From the NCBI GenBank assembly GCA_027854065.1, contig JAQGEF010000001.1:62001-126000 (forward strand): a DNA stretch of 64,000 nt, read 5' to 3'. The notes beneath the pieces were generated by a model. That model saw nothing but the letters and a program-made list of their open reading frames with translations, ran no database searches and was not told where the DNA came from. A program made the position numbers and the translations under genes. Each line of letters starts with the position of its first letter. The first letter of the stretch is position 1. Below, one piece after another: positions 45,242 to 54,471 of this stretch. The DNA comes from Polluticaenibacter yanchengensis (GTDB lineage Bacteria; Bacteroidota; Bacteroidia; Chitinophagales; Chitinophagaceae).

Positions 45242-47053
45242 TTAAGCGTCCTGCGCTTTCATTTGTTTAGCTAATTTATTACGCTCGTTTTCGTCTAAAA
45301 CTACTTTACGCATACGAATAAAGTTTGGCGTAACCTCAATACACTCATCGTGTTGGATATACTCCATACACTCTTCCAATGTCATTAAAGTTTTAGGCGC
45401 AATGCTGGTAGCAGCATCACTACCACTTGCACGGTGGTTGGTCAGTTTTTTACCCTCATTAGGGTTTACAACCAGGTCACCAGGTTTGTTATTTTCACCA
45501 ATGATCATACCCGCGTAAACAGCCTCACCCGGATCTACATAGAAGAAACCGCGGTCCTGTAATTTATCTAAAGAATAACCAGTCGTTTCACCTGCTTCTT
45601 TCGATAATAATACACCATTGTTACGGCCAGGAATAGAACCTTTCCAAGGTTTGTATTCGCTGAAACGGTGTGCCATTACAGCTTCACCGGCAGTAGCAGT
45701 TAACATATTCGTACGTAAACCAATTAAACCACGGCTCGGAATTTCAAACTCGATATGTTGCATCTCACCTTTGGTTTCCATTAAAATCATTTCACCTTTA
45801 CGGCGGCTTACCAGGTCAATTGCTTTAGAAGCAAACTCTTCCGGCACGTCGATTACAAGGATCTCGTAAGGCTCACATTTTTTACCATCGATTTCTTTTA
45901 CCAATACCTGCGGCTGACCAACAGTCAATTCATAACCTTCACGGCGCATTGTTTCAATTAATACACCAAGGTGAAGGATACCACGACCGTAGACTAAGAA
46001 ACTATCTGCAGAATCAGTATCTCTAACACGTAATGCAAGATTTTTCTCGGTCTCTTTTATTAAACGGTCACGTAAGTGACGGGAAGTAACGAATTTACCA
46101 TCTTTACCAAAGAATGGAGAGTTATTGATGCTGAACATCATGTTCATGGTAGGTTCATCTACACTGATGATTGGCAATGCTTCCGGGTTTTCAAAATCGG
46201 CAATGGTATCACCAATGTTAAAACCTTCCACACCAACAACCGCACAAAGATCACCTGCCAAAACTTCGGTCACCTTACGTTTACCCATACCTTCAAACAC
46301 GTACAATTCTTTTACACGTTGTTTTTTGATGGTACCATCTGCCTGAACAAGACTGAATGGTTGGTTTTCTTTAATAGAACCACGGGTTACTTTACCAATA
46401 GCAATACGGCCAAGGAAAGAAGAATAATCCAAAGAAGTCACCTGTAACTGCAATGTACCTTCAGATACTTTCGGAGCCGGTACATATTTCAGGATACCTT
46501 CCATTAACGGCTCAATATTATCTGTAGGCGTTAATGAATCGTTGAACCAGCCTTGTTTACCACTACCATAAAAAGTAGGGAACTCTAATTGTTCTTCAGT
46601 TGCATCCAGGTTAAAGAACAACTCAAAAACCGCATCGTGCACTTCATCAGGACGACAGTTATCTTTATCTACTTTATTAATAACAACAATAGGCTTAAGA
46701 TTTAAACCCAAAGCTTTTTGTAATACGAAACGGGTTTGAGGCATTGGTCCTTCAAAGGCATCCACCAAAAGAATAACGCCATCAGCCATTTTCAATACAC
46801 GCTCTACCTCACCACCAAAATCGGCGTGGCCCGGAGTATCGATAACGTTGATTTTAACGTCTTTGTAAGTAACTGCCGCATTTTTAGAAAATATGGTAAT
46901 ACCGCGCTCACGCTCAAGGTCGTTACTATCCATTATAAGATCGCCAGATTCCTGGTTTTCGCGGAAAATCTTGCTGCTTTTCAAGATGTTGTCCACTAAA
47001 GTAGTTTTACCGTGGTCAACGTGTGCGATAATCGCAATGTTTCTAATATCCAT
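45242..47053 (-). CDS. typA: Translational GTPase TypA/BipA
   Basis: A 603-residue ribosome-associated GTPase needed for growth under stress and for 50S assembly in several bacteria. G1 AHVDHGKTT (10-18), switch [16 protein letters not shown]3 [12 protein letters not shown] and G4 [10 protein letters not shown] are present, followed by EF-G-like domains II, III and V and the BipA-specific C-terminal domain ([37 protein letters not shown]). Full length. It has a good promoter 76 bases upstream of the start. Confidence 0.98.
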   Translation of the reverse strand: MDIRNIAIIAHVDHGKTTLVDNILKSSKIFRENQESGDLIMDSNDLERERGITIFSKNAAVTYKDVKINVIDTPGHADFGGEVERVLKMADGVILLVDAFEGPMPQTRFVLQKALGLNLKPIVVINKVDKDNCRPDEVHDAVFELFFNLDATEEQLEFPTFYGSGKQGWFNDSLTPTDNIEPLMEGILKYVPAPKVSEGTLQLQVTSLDYSSFLGRIAIGKVTRGSIKENQPFSLVQADGTIKKQRVKELYVFEGMGKRKVTEVLAGDLCAVVGVEGFNIGDTIADFENPEALPIISVDEPTMNMMFSINNSPFFGKDGKFVTSRHLRDRLIKETEKNLALRVRDTDSADSFLVYGRGILHLGVLIETMRREGYELTVGQPQVLVKEIDGKKCEPYEILVIDVPEEFASKAIDLVSRRKGEMILMETKGEMQHIEFEIPSRGLIGLRTNMLTATAGEAVMAHRFSEYKPWKGSIPGRNNGVLLSKEAGETTGYSLDKLQDRGFFYVDPGEAVYAGMIIGENNKPGDLVVNPNEGKKLTNHRASGSDAATSIAPKTLMTLEECMEYIQHDECIEVTPNFIRMRKVVLDENERNKLAKQMKAQDA

Positions 47054-47128
47054 ATAAAATTATATTGTAGGGCAGTTTATCTGATTAAATGTGTTCAAAA
47101 ATGATACTTAACCCTCTCAAAAAAACGG

Positions 47129-47157
47129 CAAAGGTACAACACAAATACGGAAATCAA
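47129..47157 (-). promoter_or_regulatory. Bacteroidota-type promoter of typA
   Basis: Minus strand: TTG (47157-47155), 18-base spacer, TACCTTTG (47136-47129), matching the TTG-N17-23-TAnnTTTG consensus. Confidence 0.8.
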
Positions 47158-47253
47158 ACAATTTATTACTAAAAACTGAGAACTATAATGTTTAGATAAC
47201 AATTATGTCCCGTATTTGGCGTCTGTTTAACAGATACCAGGCCAATTTGGATA

Positions 47254-47402
47254 ATTTTTATTTTTATGGGCTGGCAACAGTTCAGAGCCTGCTCATCAAC
47301 TGTTCCTGCTGCTACGGGCTCGCTCGCGCTCGGTACTCGTTCCTCGTACCAGGCCACTTCGCATCAGGCAGCCTCTCTGCATTTGTAATGCTATTGAACA
47401 AT
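47254..47402 (+). repeat. Dispersed intergenic repeat, copy F
   Basis: It opens TTTTTATTTTTATGGGCTGGC and carries CTGTTCCTGCTGCTACGGGC and GCTCGCTCGCGCTCGGTAC. A GGTACTCGTTCCTCGTACC hairpin follows, and it ends GCATCAGGCAGCCTCTCTGC. It lies between typA and the lipoprotein gene. Confidence 0.8.
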
Positions 47403-47408
47403 CATATA

Positions 47409-47996
47409 CTATAACCCAAAAATACCTTGCGGCAAATAATGATCAAAACGTCCCTTCGTTATTTTAACATCAGGAAACCGGGCATCGAATAACCCAGCTA
47501 TACTACCTTCATATTTACCATTGACAAAATTTACCTCGGCTTTATGAAAATAGATATTACCAGTTCCTTTTGCATCGCCTTTCGATTTCATTAGAAAATA
47601 ACCATTATTGCCGTCCAGCTTTAAACGCTGCCCCGACAATGCATTAAACTCACCAATTGTAAAATTCTTATTCAGGTAAAAAACCACAGTGATACTTTCC
47701 TCCGGATTGCCTGAATTATCAGTCTTTCTACCATGCCACTTTACACTCACAGAATCCAACTGGTGCCTGTTCACCTCAACCTCATAATTACTGTAGCTAC
47801 CCGGAAAAGAATATGTAATATTCCTGGGTAATGTACTAAAAGGATTCCCGTTCACATAACAGGACATGATATTATTACCGGTATCTGAAAAAATTGCTAA
47901 ATCCCTTGCATCATCGTCTTCCCAAAAAACGGACAAATTCTTTTTACAGGCGGATAAACTAAGAACAAGCACAAAGAGTATTAAAAACTGTTTCAT
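47409..47996 (-). CDS. Uncharacterised lipoprotein
   Basis: A 195-residue exported lipoprotein: signal MKQFLILFVLVLSLSAC with Cys17 followed by KKN, a common Bacteroidota pattern. The mature part is beta-rich (DSVSVKWHGRKTDNSGNPEESITVVFYLNKNFTIGEFNAL, NIYFHKAEVNFVNGKYEGSIAGLF) and resembles small lipocalin-like or beta-sandwich lipoproteins, but no family is assigned. It is encoded 7 bases after the beta-barrel-like protein upstream, so the two are probably co-expressed envelope proteins. Confidence 0.8.
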   Translation of the reverse strand: MKQFLILFVLVLSLSACKKNLSVFWEDDDARDLAIFSDTGNNIMSCYVNGNPFSTLPRNITYSFPGSYSNYEVEVNRHQLDSVSVKWHGRKTDNSGNPEESITVVFYLNKNFTIGEFNALSGQRLKLDGNNGYFLMKSKGDAKGTGNIYFHKAEVNFVNGKYEGSIAGLFDARFPDVKITKGRFDHYLPQGIFGL

Positions 47997-48003
47997 TAAT
48001 ATT

Positions 48004-48648
48004 TTATTTTTTAAATTTTATAGCATAACCTAAATGCAAAGCAATAGGCGCAATCGATTTATACCCATGTAGATCATCGCTGCTTTTATTGGTAGCAGGC
48101 GTACTTACGACACCCTGGGCAAATAACCTGTGACCATTATTAAGCCGGTAAGCATACATAACGCCAAAATTGAGATTGAAGCCATTCTTTTTATAGTTCC
48201 GGTGCGGATTCAAAATGGTGTATTCGGCTTTATTATAATCATAATCTGTTTTGATATGCTGGTGTAAAAAGTTAGTACTCACAAACAGTGAAACACTATT
48301 TTTGTGCTGCCAGGTTGCCACTTTAAACCGGTGCATAAAGCCAAATGAAAATGAGGATACTTTTGTTTCCCTGTAAGCATCGGCCACTAAAGGCAATTCG
48401 GAATTGAGTGCATACGCTTTATCAATGCCGGTAGATTTATTGACCGGAAGTCCGCCCTGGAAAGTAAAAAGCATATTATACACTTTATGATCTAACACTA
48501 CCAACTGCAGGCCAATATTCGCTTGTTTGAACTTGTAATTGTTCTCCTGGTCGGAACTGATACCAATATAAGGTTCTATGGCGTTTTGAGACTGGGCATT
48601 TACGTGAAAAAAAAGAGTAAAAATCAATAATCGTTTTTTAAAGAGCAT
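48004..48648 (-). CDS. Outer membrane beta-barrel-like protein
   Basis: A 214-residue exported protein with a signal-like N-terminus (MLFKKRLLIFTLFFHVNAQSQ) and alternating amphipathic strands such as SFSFGFMHRFKVATW, SVSLFVSTNFLHQH, FNLNFGVMYAYRLNNGHRLFAQGVV, ending in LHLGYAIKFKK. The strand pattern and terminal aromatic/basic residues suggest a small outer-membrane barrel. No named family is recognised. It is first in a two-gene unit with the lipoprotein. Confidence 0.7.
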   Translation of the reverse strand: MLFKKRLLIFTLFFHVNAQSQNAIEPYIGISSDQENNYKFKQANIGLQLVVLDHKVYNMLFTFQGGLPVNKSTGIDKAYALNSELPLVADAYRETKVSSFSFGFMHRFKVATWQHKNSVSLFVSTNFLHQHIKTDYDYNKAEYTILNPHRNYKKNGFNLNFGVMYAYRLNNGHRLFAQGVVSTPATNKSSDDLHGYKSIAPIALHLGYAIKFKK

Positions 48649-48710
48649 GAATCTGTTGTTTGTTTATTCAAGAGATACCTATTTAGTAAAAAATGCTGCC
48701 CTATATAAAA

Positions 48711-48750
48711 CAAAAATCCTTCGGTTTTTTGTTTCCGAAGGATTTTAATG
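48711..48750 (-). terminator. Terminator of the alpha-amylase gene
   Basis: AAAATCCTTCGG (48713-48724) pairs with CCGAAGGATTTT (48735-48746) across a 10-base loop; the arms provide A/T tails on both strands. Confidence 0.85.
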
Positions 48751-48770
48751 CCGTTAGCTTCAATATAAAC

Positions 48771-51700
48771 CTATCTTGCTTTCACTATTTTTTTATTCAG
48801 CGTTTCATTACCCGCCTTCAAAGTAATATAATAAACACCATCAGCTATTTCACTAAGCAGTTTTTGAATATCAGCCATTGTTGTACCCAATACCGCATTA
48901 CGGTTAAGCAAAACTTTCCCGTCTGCCGAGCTTATGGTATAGCTTACTTTTTCATTCACCGGTATATTCGTTTTAATATTTGTTGCCCCTGATGTAGGGT
49001 TCGGTAACACGTCAAAATAAATATGACTCATCATTTGCTTTCTTATTTGCTGCACATGACTGTATTTTTTAGACATATCAATATTTACCTGCAAAATTCT
49101 GTAATAAGTATTCGCAGCATTTATTTCCTTATCCGTAAAATTATACTGATGAACAGCAGACATCGTATTTAAAGTCGCGATTTTTTGAAACTTAACACCA
49201 TCAATACTTTTTTCTACTTCAAAATATTTTACATTTTGAATATCCGCAATTTTCCACTGCAGAATATTTTGACTCTGCTGTTCCAACACATTAAAACTGA
49301 TCATTTGATTTGGCAATACCGTCTGTTGATTAGCCAGTATAAATACAGAAAAATCAGTTATATTATTAATTGAAGCAGTATATGGACCTGCACCGCTGGT
49401 TGTAGCGGCGCCCACTTGTTCCCAATAACCATCAGGTTGCAATGAATGGTGAAAAACATAAGGCTGGCTCCTGTTAAAACCATCATGTTCGCCCGGCACG
49501 TTCCATTGAAATTGCAGTTGTGCATTTACCGGCTGCGCAGTAGCCGGTTTTATATACCAGGTGGTATTAACATTATCATTCCCGGAGTATTCAGGACCGG
49601 AAACACCTCCCATGTACACATTTTCAAAACACTTTATTTTGAAAACCTGGCTATTCGTACTTGTGTTCATATACAGTGGCGTATATGCAGAATTGCCGAC
49701 AGGTATCATTTTAGTAGCATTATTAATAAATACATACACAAACCCATTCGCATTAGGAACATTCGTCAACTGGAGATAACTACCCGAATTACCACCAGTA
49801 ATACCCGCAGCATTATTAATAAGCACGCTTTTAGCATTTGTTTTCAAATTACCCGATGTCAGTTTCAGGGCGTTATTAATAGCGATACTGTCATTAATTG
49901 TCACTCCCTGTACATTGTTTATTTCCAGGTTATTAAATCCTGTAACACCCGTAATGGACTGGGCTGTACTGCCGCCCATGATGATATAATTGCTACCCGA
50001 TACCGTTCCGTTTGTATTAGTAAAGTTTCCATAAACAGTTAATGGCGCATTCACTGTTATGCTGGCACCATCTTTCAGAAGAATATCCTTTACAGAAACC
50101 GGTGTATTGAAAACCGGCATAGGAAAAGCATACCCCGGAACAATAACATTTGTATTCGCATCCGGCATTTTAGCCTCTTCCCAGTTACCGCAATCCGTTA
50201 CATCAGAATTATTTTTGTTCCCCGTCCAGATGCTCACCTTAATTTTCGGATTATCTGCCGACACTCTTGTATTGACAACCTGTGGTGCCGTATAAGCAAC
50301 ATTACACCATACTTTTTGCCCGGCCTGTAATGCCGTACTGTTTCTTACTTTAATAGTAAACCAGCCGGTAGATACCGGGGTATAGTTAATTGTTAAAGGA
50401 CTCGTATTACTAACAATGCCGGATTGCTCAGCCAATACAACCCCATCAGCGTTTACGATACTCCCCGTTAAGTTCAAGCCATTCACCTCCGGATAAATTT
50501 TATATACAATTGCCTTTCCCTGCTCAGCAAATATCTTACCGGCCACACGCTGGTTCGTTTTATTCGCAGGTAATGCACCGCCATAACCCAAAGACAAACA
50601 GTGACTATCGCCTAAATCATTTGCCATTTCCCATTCCTGGGTCGTAATAGCAGATCTTGACGGCGTAAAAGTAGCCGCGTCAAAACCTACCGGTGCCCAT
50701 ATACTATAACCATAATAACCACCTGCAGGGTTTACGGGCGGAGTGTTCACGTTAATTCTTCTGTCATTATTTACGGTGTAAGTATAGCTGCCGTTAGCAC
50801 CACTGTAATCTTTTACAACAGTCCCGGGATTGAAGTCTGTATCCACCCATGCAGACTGCCAGCTACTCCCATTGTCATTTAAACCAATCACCACTTTTCC
50901 GCTACGCTCTATCGCCAATAAATCATTCTCAGAACTTCCCGGCGGAAAATACACATTGCCACCGGCATTACTTCTTATTTTGTAAACACCACCCTTGAAA
51001 TCTAAAACCTGGTGCGCCCATATCAGTTTTTTGATGCCTTCATTCACTGGCAGATCCGTTTCACTGCCAGGTAAATGCGTGTATCTTTTTCCGGTTCCGT
51101 ACACATTAAACAAGTCTTCAAAAAATATCTGGGGGTTACCGTCAACAGCTAATATCGCGGCATAAGCTAATGCCAGCCTGCTGTTACCCGGGTCAATGTG
51201 CGGCGATAACTCCTGCCCGTTATTCCATCCGGTAATATTGCCACTGCCATCTACCTGTGGGCGGTAAGTATCATGGTTGTTCACAAAAGGCATTGTCCGG
51301 TGATATCTTGTATTGTCAATATCCGTGTAGCGCCAGTTTTGTTGTGCGCCAGCCAGGTCTGCCATATTATAAAAGCCACCGCCATCTATCATGCTTTTTA
51401 TACCCCCGTTAAAAGCCCTGAAACCAAAATCGAAAGTGCCCATTATAAATTTATTGCCACCATTAGCCTGGTATATATGATTACTATATGCATCCAGTTC
51501 ATCCTTATTACCTACAAACTCCCCTACATTGATCATACCTTCTCCTCCCTTAGCAAAATCCGGCAATGTATATCTCACGTTCCAGCTTAAATCCTGCTGT
51601 GTATGTATATCAAAATGCTTAACTGCATCCCAGCGGAAACCATCAACATTGGTTTGCTTTTTCAGCCACATGATCCAGTCTCTCGCCTGGTCCTTCATAT

Positions 51701-52523
51701 AACTGCCGGATTGAACAGGATTATACCCGATCACATTGCTACTCTGCCCAATGCCACCGCTTACCGGGCAATTACCGTTAATGCTATAAGGCGTATTAGT
51801 ATGTACCGGGCAATCGCCACCATAACAGATATCCGGGCCCCAATAGCTTTCCGTCATGGCATCATTTGTACTGTTATGATTGGGATTCGGATGAAAATTC
51901 TGGTAGTTTTTAGCCCATCTTCCACCCCTGCTCCAGTAATCCATAGAAGTTTCATCACCGGAAGGATTCGCATAGCTCACATACCGGAAGTTTTTGTAAC
52001 CGTCATTTGTAACCGTAGAATACCCCGTTTCAGGGTCCTGGCCGCCAGAACCATTGCCCGAACCCGCATTATCCACATGGTTCAATACGATGTCCTGGAT
52101 TACTTCTATACCATTGGCATGCATTACAGCAATCATTCTTAACAACTCATCCTTTGTACCCACCCTCGTATTGGTCGGCCTGCCAAGGTTCGTCCAGTAT
52201 GATTCCGGTTTTTGGTATTTGTCTCCCAGGTCGTAATGATCGAACGGTGAGTAACCAACAGAATTTGTACCACCGTTTTTATAACTAGGGGGAATCCAGA
52301 CCGCATCTACCCCAAGAGATTTCAATCTTGGAGCTAATTCCGTTAAATAGTTGGCCCAGGAATTCTGGAAATTATTGTTCCAGTAATCCCACCAGAAGGC
52401 CTGGAATACAACTTTTTTAACGTGGTTGTTCTGAGATCGTACATTTCCCGGAACAAACATTAGTCCGGCTGCAAGTAACGAGAACGTTACCATCGTTTGT
52501 TTTACAAACTTTAGAGTTTTCAT
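48771..52523 (-). CDS. Secreted alpha-amylase (GH13) with type IX sorting domain
   Basis: From ATG 52523 the protein has 1250 residues: a signal peptide (about 1-31), then a GH13 barrel with region I DIVLNH 144-149, nucleophile Asp299 in GFRWDAVKH, acid/base Glu335 in VGEF and Asp418 in VNNHD. It would cut alpha-1,4 glucan chains such as starch. Middle beta-sandwich domains include a LamG/parallel-beta-like segment (GASITVNAPLTVYGNFTNTNGT). The tail, VLPNPTSGATNIKTNIPVNEKV...DGVYYITLKAGNETLNKKIVKAR, is a type-A type IX secretion sorting domain, implying export to or through the outer membrane. A longer frame to 52565 is rejected because the signal starts at MKTLKF. No sus genes are adjacent. 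Confidence 0.95.
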   Translation of the reverse strand: MKTLKFVKQTMVTFSLLAAGLMFVPGNVRSQNNHVKKVVFQAFWWDYWNNNFQNSWANYLTELAPRLKSLGVDAVWIPPSYKNGGTNSVGYSPFDHYDLGDKYQKPESYWTNLGRPTNTRVGTKDELLRMIAVMHANGIEVIQDIVLNHVDNAGSGNGSGGQDPETGYSTVTNDGYKNFRYVSYANPSGDETSMDYWSRGGRWAKNYQNFHPNPNHNSTNDAMTESYWGPDICYGGDCPVHTNTPYSINGNCPVSGGIGQSSNVIGYNPVQSGSYMKDQARDWIMWLKKQTNVDGFRWDAVKHFDIHTQQDLSWNVRYTLPDFAKGGEGMINVGEFVGNKDELDAYSNHIYQANGGNKFIMGTFDFGFRAFNGGIKSMIDGGGFYNMADLAGAQQNWRYTDIDNTRYHRTMPFVNNHDTYRPQVDGSGNITGWNNGQELSPHIDPGNSRLALAYAAILAVDGNPQIFFEDLFNVYGTGKRYTHLPGSETDLPVNEGIKKLIWAHQVLDFKGGVYKIRSNAGGNVYFPPGSSENDLLAIERSGKVVIGLNDNGSSWQSAWVDTDFNPGTVVKDYSGANGSYTYTVNNDRRINVNTPPVNPAGGYYGYSIWAPVGFDAATFTPSRSAITTQEWEMANDLGDSHCLSLGYGGALPANKTNQRVAGKIFAEQGKAIVYKIYPEVNGLNLTGSIVNADGVVLAEQSGIVSNTSPLTINYTPVSTGWFTIKVRNSTALQAGQKVWCNVAYTAPQVVNTRVSADNPKIKVSIWTGNKNNSDVTDCGNWEEAKMPDANTNVIVPGYAFPMPVFNTPVSVKDILLKDGASITVNAPLTVYGNFTNTNGTVSGSNYIIMGGSTAQSITGVTGFNNLEINNVQGVTINDSIAINNALKLTSGNLKTNAKSVLINNAAGITGGNSGSYLQLTNVPNANGFVYVFINNATKMIPVGNSAYTPLYMNTSTNSQVFKIKCFENVYMGGVSGPEYSGNDNVNTTWYIKPATAQPVNAQLQFQWNVPGEHDGFNRSQPYVFHHSLQPDGYWEQVGAATTSGAGPYTASINNITDFSVFILANQQTVLPNQMISFNVLEQQSQNILQWKIADIQNVKYFEVEKSIDGVKFQKIATLNTMSAVHQYNFTDKEINAANTYYRILQVNIDMSKKYSHVQQIRKQMMSHIYFDVLPNPTSGATNIKTNIPVNEKVSYTISSADGKVLLNRNAVLGTTMADIQKLLSEIADGVYYITLKAGNETLNKKIVKAR

Positions 52524-52563
52524 GCAAGCAAAATTTAATACATCAAATATACAAAAATTTAAC

Positions 52564-52586
52564 AAATGTGTAAAAAATACACATTT
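52564..52586. promoter_or_regulatory. Palindromic operator copy 1 (amylase side)
   Basis: AAATGTGTA-AAAAA-TACACATTT, a perfect dyad with 9-base arms. Its 15-base core GTGTAAAAAATACAC recurs as a reverse complement at 52723-52737. It lies 13-35 bases upstream of the amylase -7 element, so it would overlap bound polymerase. Confidence 0.75.
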
Positions 52587-52722
52587 ATATTATTTTCATT
52601 ATTTCTTCAAAAAGACAGCAAAATTTACATTGAGTATCATCCTTTCTGCCTAAAATATTCAAAATGAGATTCTTTAAATTCACATATTAAAAATTAATAT
52701 TTTGCAACAATTCTCTTAAGTA

Positions 52723-52737
52723 GTGTATTTTTTACAC
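52723..52737. promoter_or_regulatory. Palindromic operator copy 2 (mqo side)
   Basis: GTGTATTTTTTACAC is the exact reverse complement of the core of the site at 52564-52586; the centres are about 155 bp apart, roughly 15 helical turns. Confidence 0.7.
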
Positions 52738-52833
52738 AGCATTTTTTAAAAATTGATAGGATTTTATGAAAGTTATTCAAGAAAATAGCATCCGATGATT
52801 TAACTTTGTTGGAAATATATTTTATTTTAGAAT

Positions 52834-54315
52834 ATGTACAAGGAACGCGAGACCGATGTGGTTTTAATTGGTGCGGGTATTATGAGTGCTACATTGGGAA
52901 TAATGTTAAAAGAATTAAACCCAGACTTTAAAATAGAAGTTTTTGAAAGGTTGGATGTAGCTGCAGCCGAAAGTTCAGACGCCTGGAATAACGCAGGAAC
53001 AGGACATTCTGCATTTTGCGAATTGAACTATACGCCGGAGGCAAAAGATGGCTCCGTAGATATTAAAAAAGCAGTTGATATCGCAGAACAATTTGAAGTA
53101 TCAAAGCAATTCTGGTCATACCTGGTAAATAAGAATTTATTAGATACACCAAAAGATTTCATACGCAGAACACCACATATCAGTTTCGTTTGGGGTAAGG
53201 ATAATGTGACGTTTTTAAAAAACCGTTATGAAGCCATGTCCGCTCATCACATGTTCGAAGGCATGGAATATTCCGAAAATCACAGCACTTTAAGTGAATG
53301 GATGCCCCTGGTAATGGAAAACCGTGCACCAGACCAACAAGTATCCGCTACAAGAATGGCAATTGGTACAGATGTTAATTTCGGTGAACTTACACGGAAA
53401 ATGTTTGAACAATTAACAAAGCAGGATGGTGTAAACATTCATTTTAGCGCAGACGTTAAAAATATTGACAGGAATGGTACCGGCTGGAGTGTCAAAGTAA
53501 AATACACCAATGGTAAAGAACCTGAAAAAATTAATGCAAAATTTGTATTTATAGGAGCAGGTGGTGGCTCTCTGACGCTTTTACAAAAATCCGGCATTCC
53601 TGAAAGTAAAGGTTACGGCGGATTTCCGGTAAGTGGTCAGTGGTTAAAATGTACCAACCCGGATATTATAGAGCGCCATAATGCTAAAGTATATGGGAAA
53701 GCCAGTGTAGGCGCCCCCCCAATGAGCGTTCCCCATTTAGATACACGTGTCATAGATGGCAAAAAAGCCTTATTATTTGGGCCATATGCAGGTTTTTCAA
53801 CCAAATTTCTGAAAAATGGTTCCTACATGGATTTACCATGCTCCATCAAAATATCCAATATGCGGCCAATGATATCCGTTGGGCTGAATAATATACCGTT
53901 AACCAAGTATTTAATTCAGCAGGTCCGTCAATCACCGGAAGATAGATTGGATGCATTGAAAGATTACTTTCCAAACGCTAAAATGGAAGACTGGGAACTG
54001 GAAATTGCCGGACAACGTGTTCAGATCATAAAAAGAGGAACAGAAAAAGCCGGGAAACTGGAATTTGGTACGGAAGTTGTAAAGTCAAGTGACGGTTCTA
54101 TTGCAGCGTTATTAGGAGCTTCACCGGGAGCATCTACTGCTACAGCTATTATGTTGAAACTTTTAAAAGGTTGTTTTCCAAAAGAAACAGCCACTACAGA
54201 ATGGCAGGCAAAACTAAAAGCAATGATCCCGTCTTACGGAGAATCTTTGAATAGCAACGCCGGCCTGGCCAGGAAATTAAGAGAAGAAACTAATAAAGTT
54301 TTAGAAATAGTTTAA
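52834..54315 (+). CDS. mqo: Malate dehydrogenase (quinone)
   Basis: A 493-residue FAD enzyme of the inner membrane surface that oxidises malate to oxaloacetate and reduces quinone. FAD motif LIGAGIMSATLG (GAGIMS 13-18), ERLDVAAAESSDAWNNAGTGHSAFCELNYTPE, GQWLKCTNPDIIERHNAKVYGKASVGAPPMSVPHLDTR and LFGPYAGFSTKFLKNGS are Mqo signatures. Full length. TAACTTTG at 52801-52808 is the likely -7 element, and an intrinsic terminator follows. Confidence 0.97.
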   Translation: MYKERETDVVLIGAGIMSATLGIMLKELNPDFKIEVFERLDVAAAESSDAWNNAGTGHSAFCELNYTPEAKDGSVDIKKAVDIAEQFEVSKQFWSYLVNKNLLDTPKDFIRRTPHISFVWGKDNVTFLKNRYEAMSAHHMFEGMEYSENHSTLSEWMPLVMENRAPDQQVSATRMAIGTDVNFGELTRKMFEQLTKQDGVNIHFSADVKNIDRNGTGWSVKVKYTNGKEPEKINAKFVFIGAGGGSLTLLQKSGIPESKGYGGFPVSGQWLKCTNPDIIERHNAKVYGKASVGAPPMSVPHLDTRVIDGKKALLFGPYAGFSTKFLKNGSYMDLPCSIKISNMRPMISVGLNNIPLTKYLIQQVRQSPEDRLDALKDYFPNAKMEDWELEIAGQRVQIIKRGTEKAGKLEFGTEVVKSSDGSIAALLGASPGASTATAIMLKLLKGCFPKETATTEWQAKLKAMIPSYGESLNSNAGLARKLREETNKVLEIV

Positions 54316-54337
54316 TTAAAAATATTTCAATACGTTA

Positions 54338-54365
54338 AAAGAGTTACAGTTGTAACTCTTTTTCA
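54338..54365 (+). terminator. Intrinsic terminator of mqo
   Basis: AAAGAGTTAC (54338-54347) pairs with GTAACTCTTT (54352-54361) around AGTT, followed by further T residues. Confidence 0.85.
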
Positions 54366-54471
54366 ATTTCATGACAATTTAACTTCAATTATATAAAAAT
54401 TCTTTATTTTGTGTGCCGATAAATATGGAATTAGCCCTATTGGTTAAATTAGAATACTAAGAAAAGGAAGT

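Larger units (their letters stand above)
52524..52833. promoter_or_regulatory. Divergent amylase/mqo regulatory region
   Basis: For the amylase, TATATTTG (minus, 52551-52544) is the -7 element, with a palindromic operator over the -33 zone. For mqo, TAACTTTG (52801-52808) is the -7 element, with a second copy of the operator about 70 bases upstream of it. No coding sequence. Confidence 0.7.
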
